A stretch of DNA of 64,000 nt, taken from NCBI GenBank assembly GCA_051747425.1, contig JBNJGD010000002.1, positions 124,001 through 188,000 on the forward strand, in the 5' to 3' direction. Position numbers and translations under genes: made by a program. Shown in pieces: positions 53,703 through 62,760 of the stretch (the stretch's first letter is position 1; each line of letters starts with the position of its first letter). The notes beneath the pieces are model-generated. The model had not been told where the DNA came from. It did not search any database and saw only the letters and a program-made list of their open reading frames with translations. The DNA comes from HTCC5015 sp051747425 (GTDB taxonomy: Bacteria > Pseudomonadota > Gammaproteobacteria > HTCC5015).

Positions 53703-53712
53703 GACAATTGTC
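53703..53712. promoter_or_regulatory. Palindrome in the AraC/desaturase intergenic region
   Basis: The perfect palindrome GACAATTGTC lies 33 bp before the AraC-type gene's ATG and about 85 bp before the desaturase ATG. A CATAAT at 53769 may be the desaturase -10, with no good -35, as expected for an activated promoter. Confidence 0.25.
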
Positions 53713-53795
53713 AAAAACCGCAGTCCCAGTGTCAATACGGAAGCGGACAGCGGGCGCAAAATAAGCCCATAATCCAATATAAAGAGGGGAATATC

Positions 53796-54713
53796 ATGCA
53801 AGATGTACTGCGAGCACTGGCCTTTATCGGTCTTTTCGGAATGGTGTTTATCGGTGCCATGCTGATTGAGGCCTGGTACCTCAAGCGCAAGACCGGCGAC
53901 GCCAACTACTCAATCCCCGAGTCCCTGACCAATATGGTCACCGGCGCCTCCTACAAAATCGTCGACGGCATCGCCATCGCCCTGTTTATTCAGGCCTTCT
54001 ACATGATGGTCTACGAGTACGGCCTGCAGTGGAACCCGGAGATCAGCTGGTACAGCGTGCTGGCCCTGGTGCTGTTCACCGACTTCCTGTTCTATATCAC
54101 GCACCTGATCACACACAAGGTGCGCTGGTTCTGGGGCACCCATGTGACCCACCACTCCTCCAACCGCATGAACCTGTCCACCGCGTTGCGCCAGAATTTC
54201 ACCAGCGCCCTCAATGGCAACTGGATGTTCTGGTGGGTTCCCCTGGCCCTGGTCGGCTTTGACAAGAACTGGGCCCTGATCGCCATCGAATCCAATCTGG
54301 TCTACCAGTTTTTCCTCCACACCGAGGCGGTCAATCGCCTGGGCTGGCTGGAGAAGGTGTTCAACACGCCCTCCCACCACCGCGTGCACCACGGCAGCAA
54401 CCCGGCGCAGATCGACCGCAACTTCGGCGGGATGCTGATCATCTGGGACAAACTCTTTGGCACTTTCAGGGATGAGAGCGAGGCCGGGGAAATTCGCTAC
54501 GGCATTTCCCGCATGCCCAAAAAGCCGCTCAATCCCTGGCACCTGCAAACCTACGAGTATGTGGCCATGGCCAAGGATCTGTGGCGCTACAAGGACCCGC
54601 GCATTTTGTTCAAGCACCCGGAGTGGGCGCGGGATCACTACGGCACCCAGCACGGCTATGAAGACGCTGAAGTGGTTCAGAACAAAAAGGCCGAGGACAT
54701 CGCCCCGGCCTGA
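53796..54713 (+). CDS. Sterol desaturase / fatty-acid hydroxylase family protein
   Basis: A 305-residue membrane di-iron oxygenase. Membrane helices are at about 9-28, 55-75, 86-101 and 145-168. Histidine clusters: His103/His107 (ITHLITHK), His116/His119/His120 (THVTHHSSN) and His194/His195/His198/His199 (PSHHRVHHGSN), with His175 between. The family includes C-5 sterol desaturases and alkylglycerol monooxygenases; most bacterial members act on lipids of unknown identity. Divergent AraC regulator. GAGGGG lies before the ATG. Confidence 0.9.
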   Translation: MQDVLRALAFIGLFGMVFIGAMLIEAWYLKRKTGDANYSIPESLTNMVTGASYKIVDGIAIALFIQAFYMMVYEYGLQWNPEISWYSVLALVLFTDFLFYITHLITHKVRWFWGTHVTHHSSNRMNLSTALRQNFTSALNGNWMFWWVPLALVGFDKNWALIAIESNLVYQFFLHTEAVNRLGWLEKVFNTPSHHRVHHGSNPAQIDRNFGGMLIIWDKLFGTFRDESEAGEIRYGISRMPKKPLNPWHLQTYEYVAMAKDLWRYKDPRILFKHPEWARDHYGTQHGYEDAEVVQNKKAEDIAPA

Positions 54714-54734
54714 TTCGGGCCCAGCGACCGGACA

Positions 54735-54764
54735 CAAAAAAGCCCGCACAGTGCGGGCTTTTTT
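54735..54764. terminator. Bidirectional terminator between desaturase and fadE
   Basis: GCCCGCAC and GTGCGGGC pair around a two-base centre with six A before and six T after. Both convergent genes end nearby. Confidence 0.9.
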
Positions 54765-54793
54765 GGTGGCCTTGCGGCCGTGGCAGAGTCAAA

Positions 54794-57247
54794 TCAGGCG
54801 ACTTTCTCGCCGGCGTTGTGCTCCACCTTCTTGCCGATGAGGTACTCCTTGTCGAAGGCATCGGTGAGGATCGCGTCGTAGCGCAGCTTGTCGAACTCGG
54901 CGATCTGGTCCGCCTCGTCCTGGGTCAGAATCTGCTTGGCCACGGCGTCCTTCAGACGAGTCTCAATTTCGAAACCGTCGACCTTGCCTTTGCCCACCGC
55001 CTTCATAAAGCGGTTGTACACCGGTTCGATGTCGAGCAGCGCGTTGTAGGCGCACTCCATACGACCGGTGACATCGTCGGGGCTGCTGCCAAAGTAGGCC
55101 TCGCGGGTCAGACGATCGCGGAGCGCAGTGGGCTCCATCATCATCGTGGCCAGCTTGTTGTGCAGCTCGTCCGCCGGCTTGGTGTAGCTGCGACCGGTGG
55201 GGAAGGTCACCAGCTTCATCAGACGGGCGATCAGACGATTGGGGAAGTTGGCAAAGAAATCGTCAAAGGCCAGCTGAATCTCGTAGAGAGAGTGCTGGAT
55301 GGCCCACTCGGCGTGGGGCAGATCCTCGGCCGTTTCACCGTTGTCGTAGAAGTACTTGAGCACGGCAGACGCCATGTAGAGCTGGGACAGCACATCGCCC
55401 AGACGCGCGGAGAGGTTCTCCTTGCGCTTGAGCTCACCGCCGAGCACGCCCATGGTCACATCGGAGACGAAGGCCAAAGCCGAGCTCATGCGCGTCAGCT
55501 GCTTGTAGTACTTCGCCATGGGGCCGGAGACCGGAGTATTGGCAAAGGTCGAACCGGTCAGGGCGTAGGTGAAGGCGCGAATGCCGCGGTTGGCGGAGTA
55601 GCCAATATGACCCCACAGCAACTTGTCGAACTCGGGCAGGTCGTCATCGCGGGCCGCTTCCATCTCGGGGAAGACATAGGGGTGGCAGCGAATGGCGCCC
55701 TGGCCAAAGATCATCAGGTTGCGGGTCAGGATGTTGGCACCCTCTACCGTGATGGCAATGGGAATGCCGTGGTAGCCGGTGGCCACATAGTTGCGCGGAC
55801 CCATTTGCACGGCGCGGCCGCCGAGTACATCCATGGAGTCGTTGACGATGATGCGCATCATCTCGGTCATGTGGTACTTGGCCATGGCGGTGATCACCGA
55901 GGGCGAGCACACATCCACGGCGGAGGCGGTCAGCGTGCGCATGGCCTCCAGCTTGTAGGTCAGACCGGCGATGCGGCCGTTGGCTTCCTGAACGCCCTCG
56001 AACAAACCGATGGGCGTCTTGAACTGGCGACGCAGGCGCGAGTGGGCACCGGTCATGCGGTAGGCCACTTTGGAGGCCGCCGCCGACAGTGCGGGCAGCG
56101 AGATGCCGCGACCGGCGGAGAGACACTCCACCAGCATGCGCCAGCCGCCGCCGGCCTTCTCGGCACCGCCGATGATCCAGTCCACGGGAATGAACACATC
56201 GGTGCCATTGATCGGGCCATTCATAAAGGCACCGGGGTAGTGACGGCGACCGATTTCCACACCGGGGTGATCGGCGGGAATCAGGGCACAGGTAATGCCG
56301 TAGTCGACCTTGTTGGTGTCGCCCAGCAAACCGTCGGGATCCTGCAGTTTAAAGGCCAGGCCCACCACGGTGGCCACGGGGGCCAGGGTGATCCAGCGCT
56401 TGGAGAAGGTCAGGCGAATGCCCAGGGTCTTCTTGCCTTCAAACTCCTGCTCGCAGACAAAGCCGATATCGGGAATCGCACCGGCGTCGGAGCCGGCCTC
56501 GGGACCGGTCAAACCAAAGCAGGGAATCTCGGTGCCGTCGGCCAGGCCGGGCATCCAGTACTTCTTCTGCTCTTCGGTGCCGTAGTGGGCCAGCAGCTCA
56601 CCGGGACCCAGGGAGTTGGGCACCATGACGGTGACCGCCGCGGGCAGCGAGCGCGTGGCAATCTTGGTCACGATGGCCGACTGGGCGTAGGCGGAAAAGC
56701 CGAGGCCGCCCCACTCCTTGCCGATCAGCATGGCGAAGAATTTTTCCTTGCGCATGTAGTTCCAGACATTGGCGGGCAGGTCCTTTTCCTCGAACGAGAT
56801 CTGCCAGTCGTCCAGCATCTCGCACAGGGTGTCTACCTGGTTGTCCATAAAGGCCTGCTCTTCGGGGGTAAACTCCGGAGCGGCGTGGTCCACCAACAGC
56901 TTGTTCCACTGCGGGCGACCGCGGAACATTTCCGCATCCCACCAGACATCGCCAGCCTCGAGGGCCTCGCGCTCGGTGGAAGTCATGGGCGGCAGTACCG
57001 CCTTGAAGCCCTTGAAAATCGGTGCCGTCAGAATGCGGCTTCTCAGGGCCTTGATGTTCATCACAATGGCCGGAGCGGCAAACACCGCATAGGCAATCGT
57101 CCAGCCGGTTTGACCGGCGCCGGTGGCGTAGAGCACGGCGGCCAGCAGTGCGGCCGTATAAACCGTCCACAGACGAGTACCGGCCTCGTAGTACGCCAGA
57201 ACCCAGGCGACAATCACGGCAGCTGCAATAATGGTCAACGCTGTCAT
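54794..57247 (-). CDS. fadE: Acyl-CoA dehydrogenase FadE
   Basis: First step of fatty-acid beta-oxidation. The 817-residue protein is of the long FadE type: N-terminal membrane helices (about 3-55), the acyl-CoA dehydrogenase core with CFGLTGPEAGSDAGAIPD and FSKRWITLAPVATVVG, and a long C-terminal FadE-specific domain (about 550-800). The acyl-CoA dehydrogenase GGRAVQMGPRN stretch near 480 is present. ATG 57247. A palindrome upstream may bind a fatty-acid-responsive repressor. Fits with the CYP153 alkane hydroxylase at the right edge. Confidence 0.95.
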   Translation of the reverse strand: MTALTIIAAAVIVAWVLAYYEAGTRLWTVYTAALLAAVLYATGAGQTGWTIAYAVFAAPAIVMNIKALRSRILTAPIFKGFKAVLPPMTSTEREALEAGDVWWDAEMFRGRPQWNKLLVDHAAPEFTPEEQAFMDNQVDTLCEMLDDWQISFEEKDLPANVWNYMRKEKFFAMLIGKEWGGLGFSAYAQSAIVTKIATRSLPAAVTVMVPNSLGPGELLAHYGTEEQKKYWMPGLADGTEIPCFGLTGPEAGSDAGAIPDIGFVCEQEFEGKKTLGIRLTFSKRWITLAPVATVVGLAFKLQDPDGLLGDTNKVDYGITCALIPADHPGVEIGRRHYPGAFMNGPINGTDVFIPVDWIIGGAEKAGGGWRMLVECLSAGRGISLPALSAAASKVAYRMTGAHSRLRRQFKTPIGLFEGVQEANGRIAGLTYKLEAMRTLTASAVDVCSPSVITAMAKYHMTEMMRIIVNDSMDVLGGRAVQMGPRNYVATGYHGIPIAITVEGANILTRNLMIFGQGAIRCHPYVFPEMEAARDDDLPEFDKLLWGHIGYSANRGIRAFTYALTGSTFANTPVSGPMAKYYKQLTRMSSALAFVSDVTMGVLGGELKRKENLSARLGDVLSQLYMASAVLKYFYDNGETAEDLPHAEWAIQHSLYEIQLAFDDFFANFPNRLIARLMKLVTFPTGRSYTKPADELHNKLATMMMEPTALRDRLTREAYFGSSPDDVTGRMECAYNALLDIEPVYNRFMKAVGKGKVDGFEIETRLKDAVAKQILTQDEADQIAEFDKLRYDAILTDAFDKEYLIGKKVEHNAGEKVA

Positions 57248-57281
57248 GGTTTTTCTCCAGTTTTAATCAACACGAATAATG

Positions 57282-57299
57282 AATCACTAGCGAGTGATT
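57282..57299. promoter_or_regulatory. Candidate operator of fadE
   Basis: AATCACT and AGTGATT are perfect inverted arms separated by AGCG, 35 bp upstream of the fadE ATG. The 297-bp gap to sugE holds nothing else recognisable apart from a TTTGATCAAA palindrome at 57446. The binding protein is unknown. Confidence 0.4.
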
Positions 57300-57544
57300 T
57301 TGGCGTGAATCTGCGAGGTGGGGTTGCCCTGTCGCTCACGCTGGAATGCCCCGGGCCATGTTGGCCTGTGCGGGCTGCTCGTCGCTTTTGGCGGTGCGGC
57401 ATTCTATGTCAGAGTTTAGGATGCAGGGAATGATTTACGCGTGATTTTGATCAAATTTTGCACAGATTCAGCCAGTTTATACCCCTAGCCCACCTGTGAA
57501 AGGCTAAGATAGCCGGCCTGTAAACAATACAAACGGAGCACGCC

Positions 57545-57868
57545 ATGAACGCTTACTGGGGCATTTTGATGATCGCCGTGGTGGTGGAAATCGCCTGGGC
57601 CCTGAGCCTCAAGTGGATTCAGCTGCAACCCGGCGTGCTGTCCATCAGCACCTCCGCCGTACTCACCGTACTGAACATGGCGCTGCTCTCCTACGCCATG
57701 CGCGGCATTCCCGTTGGCACCGCCTACGCCGTGTGGACCGGCCTGGGCGCCGTGGGCATCGCCATCTTTGGCGTGATTCTGTTCAAGGAACCCGTCGCCG
57801 CCTCGCGCTTTGTTTTCATGGGCCTGATCATCGCCGGCGTCGCCGGTCTCAAGCTTACTTCGGCCTGA
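57545..57868 (+). CDS. sugE: SMR-family guanidinium exporter-type protein (SugE/Gdx)
   Basis: A 107-residue four-helix inner-membrane transporter that works as a dimer. Helix 1 carries the essential Glu15 (VVVEIAWALSLKW). The loop and helix 3 motif IPVGTAYAVWTGLGAVG is that of the SugE/Gdx branch, shown in E. coli to export guanidinium rather than quaternary ammonium drugs. The ATG at 57545 has ACGGAG upstream. No guanidine riboswitch signature was found in the 65 bp ahead. Convergent with arsC. Confidence 0.92.
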   Translation: MNAYWGILMIAVVVEIAWALSLKWIQLQPGVLSISTSAVLTVLNMALLSYAMRGIPVGTAYAVWTGLGAVGIAIFGVILFKEPVAASRFVFMGLIIAGVAGLKLTSA

Positions 57869-57894
57869 TTTTTGGCCACGAAGCCGCTTACCCT

Positions 57895-58377
57895 TTAAAC
57901 CGCGTCTTCCTGGATTTTCTGGCACTCCTCGGCAATCTGTTTGGGTGACATAAAATCCAGCGAGTGGCTGAGCAGGGTTTCAATGCGATAGCGCATTTCC
58001 TCATAGGTCTTCTCAAAGGCGGCGCGGATCTCTTCCGTACTGCCCGTGACTTTGGCCGGGTCGACCACGCCCCAGTGGGCCTTGGGCACCGGCCCCATCC
58101 ACACCGGGCAGGACTCGCCGGCGGCGTTGTCGCAGACGGTGATCACCAGGTCGATGGGCGTATCGGCGTACTCTTCCCAGCTTTGGGAGTGGGCGCCGTG
58201 CAGCTCGATACCGTGGCGGGTCAGCACTTCTATGGCGCCGGGGTGTACCTGGCCGGTGGGCTGGCTGCCCGCCGAATAGGCCTTTACCCGGCCGCGCCCC
58301 AGCCGGTTGGCCAGCGCCTCGGCAATGATCGACCGGCAGGAATTGCCGGTGCACAAAAACATGATATTGATGGCCAT
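57895..58377 (-). CDS. arsC: Arsenate reductase, low-molecular-weight phosphatase type
   Basis: A 160-residue reductase/phosphatase. The P-loop FLCTGNSCRS has the CX5R pattern (Cys nucleophile, Arg), and DPAKVTG carries the general-acid Asp. Another Cys in VCDNAAGESCP fits the intramolecular disulfide relay of thioredoxin-linked ArsC. ATG 58377 is chosen; the GTG upstream at 58389 lies inside the arsI gene. Last gene of arsR-arsI-arsC, four bases after arsI. Confidence 0.88.
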   Translation of the reverse strand: MAINIMFLCTGNSCRSIIAEALANRLGRGRVKAYSAGSQPTGQVHPGAIEVLTRHGIELHGAHSQSWEEYADTPIDLVITVCDNAAGESCPVWMGPVPKAHWGVVDPAKVTGSTEEIRAAFEKTYEEMRYRIETLLSHSLDFMSPKQIAEECQKIQEDAV

Positions 58378-58381
58378 CTCT

Positions 58382-58840
58382 CTATCCACAGCAGCTCGAC
58401 TTGGCTTTTTCCTCTACCGGCTCGGCGGGGGCGCAGCAGGCACTGCCACTGGCTTCGCTCTCGGTTTCATTAAATGTAGGTATGGAATCCAGGGTATGGA
58501 AGGCCTCCCAGGGCACGCCCGCCGGATCGGTGGACCAGTACTTGTCGGAGCGGGCGTAACAGCAGGCCGTGCCGATCTGTTCCTTGACCGGGGCATTGGC
58601 CGCCGCCATGCGCGACTGGACCTGGGCCAGTTCCTCGGCGGATTCCACCTGCATGCCCAAGTGCTCTACACCGGGCTTGGCGCCCCGCGCGGAAATGGCA
58701 AAGTTGACCCGCGGGTCCTCCAGCATCCACTTGGCGTAGTCGCCCTTGGTCACTGAAGGCGCTTCGCCGAACAGGCCACTATAGTAGTGAATGCCGCTGT
58801 CGAGATCGTCTACGGCGATGTGTACATGCAATCGTTTCAT
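58382..58840 (-). CDS. arsI: ArsI/CadI-family vicinal-oxygen-chelate protein
   Basis: A 152-residue glyoxalase/dioxygenase-fold protein. It has the ArsI C-As lyase features: metal ligands His5, His60 and Glu112, and the vicinal pair Cys93-Cys94 in GTACCYARSDKYW that binds trivalent organoarsenicals. An extra cysteine-rich tail (SACCAPAE ... SSCCG, residues 133-152) could act as another arsenic ligand. Start ATG 58840; the frame upstream runs through arsR sequence. ArsI degrades methylarsenite or roxarsone-type compounds; CadI-like binding only is the alternative. Confidence 0.82.
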   Translation of the reverse strand: MKRLHVHIAVDDLDSGIHYYSGLFGEAPSVTKGDYAKWMLEDPRVNFAISARGAKPGVEHLGMQVESAEELAQVQSRMAAANAPVKEQIGTACCYARSDKYWSTDPAGVPWEAFHTLDSIPTFNETESEASGSACCAPAEPVEEKAKSSCCG

Positions 58841-58856
58841 GGGATGTTCTCCTGTT

Positions 58857-59195
58857 TCAGGCAATGTCTTTTTCAAGGGCCGGGGCGCTGCAGCAGGCCT
58901 CGGGCAGGTCGGGCAAGACCGCCGGGGCACACAGGGTGTCCAGCGTACTCCGCGACCATTCGGGCAAATCCGGGTTTATCCGATAGTGCATCCACTGGCC
59001 CTGGCGGCGGACGCTGACCACACCGCACTGGCGCAGTTGCGCCAGATGACGGGACACGGTGGACTGCGGCGCCGCCAGCGCATCCACCAGATCGCAAACG
59101 CACAGCTCGCCGTGGCGGGCCAGCAAGGCGGCCAGATGGAAGCGCGTTTCGTCGCCGAGGCACTTGCACAGTTGGTGGGGGCTGATTGAATTCAT
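58857..59195 (-). CDS. arsR: ArsR-family metalloregulator
   Basis: A 112-residue winged-helix repressor. The metal-binding ELCVCDLVD motif in helix 3 holds the Cys-x-Cys pair of As(III)/Sb(III) sensors. The recognition helix is PQSTVSRHLAQLRQCGVV. A C-terminal EACCSAP pair may be extra. ATG 59195; the open frame beyond 59200 runs through the promoter. It controls the operon arsR-arsI-arsC, and a palindrome lies just upstream. Confidence 0.9.
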   Translation of the reverse strand: MNSISPHQLCKCLGDETRFHLAALLARHGELCVCDLVDALAAPQSTVSRHLAQLRQCGVVSVRRQGQWMHYRINPDLPEWSRSTLDTLCAPAVLPDLPEACCSAPALEKDIA

Positions 59196-59209
59196 GGCCT
59201 TATATTCAC

Positions 59210-59221
59210 ATATCCGGATAT
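59210..59221. promoter_or_regulatory. Candidate ArsR operator
   Basis: The 12-bp perfect palindrome ATATCCGGATAT lies 15 bp before the arsR ATG in an AT-rich stretch, the usual position of an autoregulatory ArsR site. Confidence 0.5.
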
Positions 59222-59253
59222 ACAAAACAAGCCCACCCATCACGCCACTGCCC

Positions 59254-59283
59254 TTGCCTTATTAGCTAATGAGAATTATTATC
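59254..59283 (+). promoter_or_regulatory. Promoter of exbB-exbD-tonB overlapped by a Fur box
   Basis: TTGCCT (59254-59259) and TATTAT (59277-59282) are 17 bp apart. The 19-mer at 59265-59283, GCTAATGAGAATTATTATC, closely matches the Fur consensus and covers the -10. Iron-repressed transcription of the TonB system is therefore strongly implied. Confidence 0.75.
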
Positions 59284-59311
59284 ACCAACACACTCAGTAT
59301 CAGGATTCACC

Positions 59312-60196
59312 ATGACCCGACGCAGCTCCCTGTTGAAAACGGTGCTCGGCGCCCTCTTCGCCCTGGCGCTGGCTTTTGCCTTTCCGGCCCTGGCCGATGA
59401 GGCCGCCGGCGGCGACCCCGCCAATGCGGAGAGCGCGGCACCAATCGCCGAAGTGGCCGATCCCGAAGCGGCACTGGCCGAGCCCGCTCTGGCCCACGAC
59501 CTGTCCGCCATGGGCATGTTCATGGCCGCCGACTGGGTGGTCAAAGCGGTGATGCTGGGCCTGCTCTTTGCCTCGGTGATTACCTGGACGGTATGGCTGG
59601 TAAAAACCCTGCAACTGCGCCGCGCCCGCCGGCAGTCCCGCCAGGCCACGGCCGAGCTGGCCAAGGCCACCTCGCTCCACCAGGCGCTGGTGGCCCTGGC
59701 CGCCTGTCGCGGCACGGTCACGGACTTTGGCCGCGCCGCCCGCCGCGAGTTGCAGCTGTCCGCCGACGGCGCGCTCACCAAGGACGGCGTCAAGGAGCGC
59801 GTGCAATCCCGCCTGCAGGACATCGAGGCCGCCAGCGGCCGCGCCATGAGCCAGGGCACCGGCCTGCTGGCCACCATCGGCTCCACCGCGCCCTTCGTCG
59901 GCCTGTTTGGCACTGTATGGGGCATCATGAACAGCTTCATCGGCATCGCCCAGGCCAACACCACCAACCTGGCGGTGGTCGCTCCCGGCATTGCCGAGGC
60001 CCTGCTGGCCACCGCACTGGGCCTGCTGGCCGCCATTCCGGCGGTGATCATCTACAACCACTTTGCCCGGGGCATCGGCAGCTGGCGCGCCGAACTCAAC
60101 GCCGCCGGCTCGGAAATGCTGCGCCTGATCTCCCGCGACCTGGACCGAGGCGACATGGCCTCTATTGAAGAAGATGCCACCGCGGAGGCCGCCTGA
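59312..60196 (+). CDS. exbB: TonB-system energy transducer ExbB
   Basis: A 294-residue inner-membrane proton-channel subunit. The N-terminal extension (1-60) begins with a signal-like hydrophobic stretch and ends in an Ala/Glu/Pro-rich part, as in Pseudomonas-type ExbB. The first core helix is at about 72-90 (VVKAVMLGLLFASVITWTVW), and the MotA/TolQ/ExbB region contains GTGLLATIGSTAPFVGLFGT and ALLATALGLLAAIPAVI. The stop overlaps the exbD start (TGATG). Confidence 0.93.
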   Translation: MTRRSSLLKTVLGALFALALAFAFPALADEAAGGDPANAESAAPIAEVADPEAALAEPALAHDLSAMGMFMAADWVVKAVMLGLLFASVITWTVWLVKTLQLRRARRQSRQATAELAKATSLHQALVALAACRGTVTDFGRAARRELQLSADGALTKDGVKERVQSRLQDIEAASGRAMSQGTGLLATIGSTAPFVGLFGTVWGIMNSFIGIAQANTTNLAVVAPGIAEALLATALGLLAAIPAVIIYNHFARGIGSWRAELNAAGSEMLRLISRDLDRGDMASIEEDATAEAA

Positions 60197-60620
60197 TGGC
60201 CATGATGGGCGGCAACAACAACCCCGACGATCTCAACGAAAACAGCGAGATCAATGTCACCCCGTTTATCGATGTGATGCTGGTGTTGCTGATTATCTTT
60301 ATGGTGGCGGCGCCGCTGGCCACCGTGGATATCGCCGTGGATCTGCCCGCCGCCCAGGCCGAGGCCAGTGAACCGCCGCCGGAACCGCTGTACATCACGC
60401 TCAAGGCCGATCTCAGCCTGCACATCGACAACGATGAAATCGACGAGGCGCAATTCATCCCGGCCCTCAACACCGCCACTGAAGGCGACACCGAACAGCG
60501 CCTGTTCCTGCGCGCCGATGAAAGCGTGGACTACAAGGATCTGATGGCCACCATGAATACCCTGCGCGAGGCCGGCTACCTGAAAATCGCCCTGGTCGGA
60601 CTGGACGCCGCGCGCCAGTA

Positions 60621-60621
<1 letters not shown>
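60196..60621 (+). CDS. exbD: TonB-system energy transducer ExbD
   Basis: A 141-residue partner of ExbB. It has the single transmembrane helix EINVTPFIDVMLVLLIIFMV with the essential proton-pathway Asp26, then a periplasmic domain ending DLMATMNTLREAGYLKIALV. Its stop overlaps the tonB start (TAATG). Confidence 0.95.
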
Positions 60622-61330
<709 letters not shown>

Positions 61331-61334
<4 letters not shown>

Positions 61335-62266
61335 TTGAGGCAGTCCAAGCGGTACTTCAGATATTCTTCCTTCGGCCACAAACTTTTTTGTTTGGGCAAG
61401 ATAATGTCGGTTCCATCCAGTTCAATCAGAATATTGTTATCTGACAGGCGTTGATCCACCTGTCTCGATATATGCCACTTATAGTCCGGCCCGGGGGCGA
61501 TAAAGCCACGGTCCATCACCCAGTGGATATCCCGGGTTAAAGCCATTCCATTACACGGGTCATCGTTGCCATTGATGCGATGTTCTTCGAGATGCGCCGC
61601 TTCCACCAGCGCAGAGTCATCGGGAAGGATCAGACGCAGTCCGGTAGCAGCACAGCGGTAGTCATAGGCCTCGAGAACCACCCGGCGGAAAGCGGCATTG
61701 CGAACATTGTACTCGGCTCGAGTTCGCGCCACTTTTGGTGTCGGCGTTTCCGAGCGCATCGCATATTCGTAATGATTTACCTGCCGGTTTGTATCAAGCA
61801 TTCGCTCGACTTCCACCATCGACCGGTCAAACCAGTGATTTAACAAAGTCCGCGTCAGTGTTTGCCTTGCCTCTTTATTTTTTAGTAGGGCATAGAGATC
61901 CTCATCCAAAGCCACACTGTCAATCAGTTCACGAATGGGTTTGGCACTCTGTACATTGGAAAGCTCGGCCAGCTTCTCATCACAACCCGGCAATGGCTGT
62001 AAATGCCAAAAGCCTTCTGAACGCATGTAGAAATAGGGAAAGTGTGGATTGGGTTTGTCACCCTCTCCTGCCGCTACACCAAAATAGGATCGGTAGCGCT
62101 CGATTAAATTGGGTGAGAACTCAATCCGGTTTTCAGCGTTTGGGTTGGCATCAAAATGATCAATGACAGCCAGGAGCATACATGGCTTATGCGGGCTGCT
62201 CCTTCCGTGGCTTCGGTTAACCCGCAGTGACTTGAAAGCCTCTTCATAGTATTTCAAATCACTCAT
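61331..62266 (-). CDS. HNH endonuclease with N-terminal sulfur-binding-domain-like region
   Basis: A 311-residue putative restriction nuclease. The C-terminal HNH_2-type domain (about 200-265) shows CAATGLRLILPDDSALVEAA, then His225, NGMALTRDIHWVMDRGF with Asn239, His248 and Asp252. The N-terminal region (15-95) has SPHKPCMLLAVIDHF and NPHFPYFYMRSEGFWHL. That is the pattern (PHKP...; FP-aromatic...GxW) I know from the sulfur-binding domain of ScoMcrA-like phosphorothioate-dependent enzymes. Binding of modified DNA is therefore inferred, not shown. GC content is clearly lower than neighbours. It overlaps the HIT gene by 8 bp and is downstream of it. Confidence 0.75.
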
Positions 62267-62630
62267 ACTGCATTTTCTCCGGGATCACGCCGCGCACTCC
62301 ACCCCTGGGTTCTTTTGTGTCTCCATCGTATCGGGGGATCAAGTGACAGTGCATGTGAAATACGGTCTGTCCCGCGGCTTCACCACAGTTCATTCCAATA
62401 TTGTAGCCATCGGGCTTGTGGGACTGTTCAATCCATTCCTTCGCTTTTTCCAGCAAATCATTTATCGCGGATCGCTCGTCATCACTTAACGCAAACCAGT
62501 CTGTGGCATGGCGCTTGGGAATGACCAGCAAATGGCCGGGACTAACCGGATAGCGATCCTCACGGCAAAAAGCCAGGTCGTTTTCCAGAACGAAATCGGA
62601 GTGACAAAAAGGGCAATCCCTGTTCGACAT
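62259..62630 (-). CDS. HIT-family hydrolase
   Basis: A 123-residue histidine-triad protein. The active-site motif is VFHMHCHLIPR (His-x-His-x-His), the N-terminus carries CPFCHSDF (a possible zinc Cys pair) and GHLLVIPKRHATDW the HIT nucleotide strand. Members hydrolyse or transfer nucleotide-phosphoramidate bonds (HINT, Ap4A hydrolase, GalT-like). ATG 62630 is preferred over the longer frame to 62690. Translation of the HNH gene probably couples to it. Confidence 0.88.
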   Translation of the reverse strand: MSNRDCPFCHSDFVLENDLAFCREDRYPVSPGHLLVIPKRHATDWFALSDDERSAINDLLEKAKEWIEQSHKPDGYNIGMNCGEAAGQTVFHMHCHLIPRYDGDTKEPRGGVRGVIPEKMQYE

Positions 62631-62691
62631 GCTGCACCCTGCATTGATTATTGTTGGGCACAGGATCGCGCAAAGCCGGCAAGCAAACAAG

Positions 62692-62723
62692 GCCTGAAAA
62701 AAACCCGCCGGAGCGGGTTTCAG
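62692..62723 (-). terminator. Terminator of the P450 gene
   Basis: On the minus strand AAACCCGCTCCGGCGGGTTT forms a hairpin and is followed by four more T, 40 bp after the P450 stop. Confidence 0.8.
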
Positions 62724-62760
62724 GGTTGGGTTTGCCGGCCACCGGGTCGGAGGGCTTTTG

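Noticed and set aside
51205..53772. 855-codon open frame antisense to algC and the AraC gene
   Set aside because: Crosses two well-supported genes and the gap between them; composition artefact.
54818..57433. 871-codon open frame antisense to fadE
   Set aside because: Same artefact: it mirrors the fadE codons and has no recognisable motifs.
57480..57544. Guanidine riboswitch upstream of sugE
   Set aside because: Looked for ykkC and mini-ykkC signatures; no paired ACGR hairpins or the ykkC core are present.
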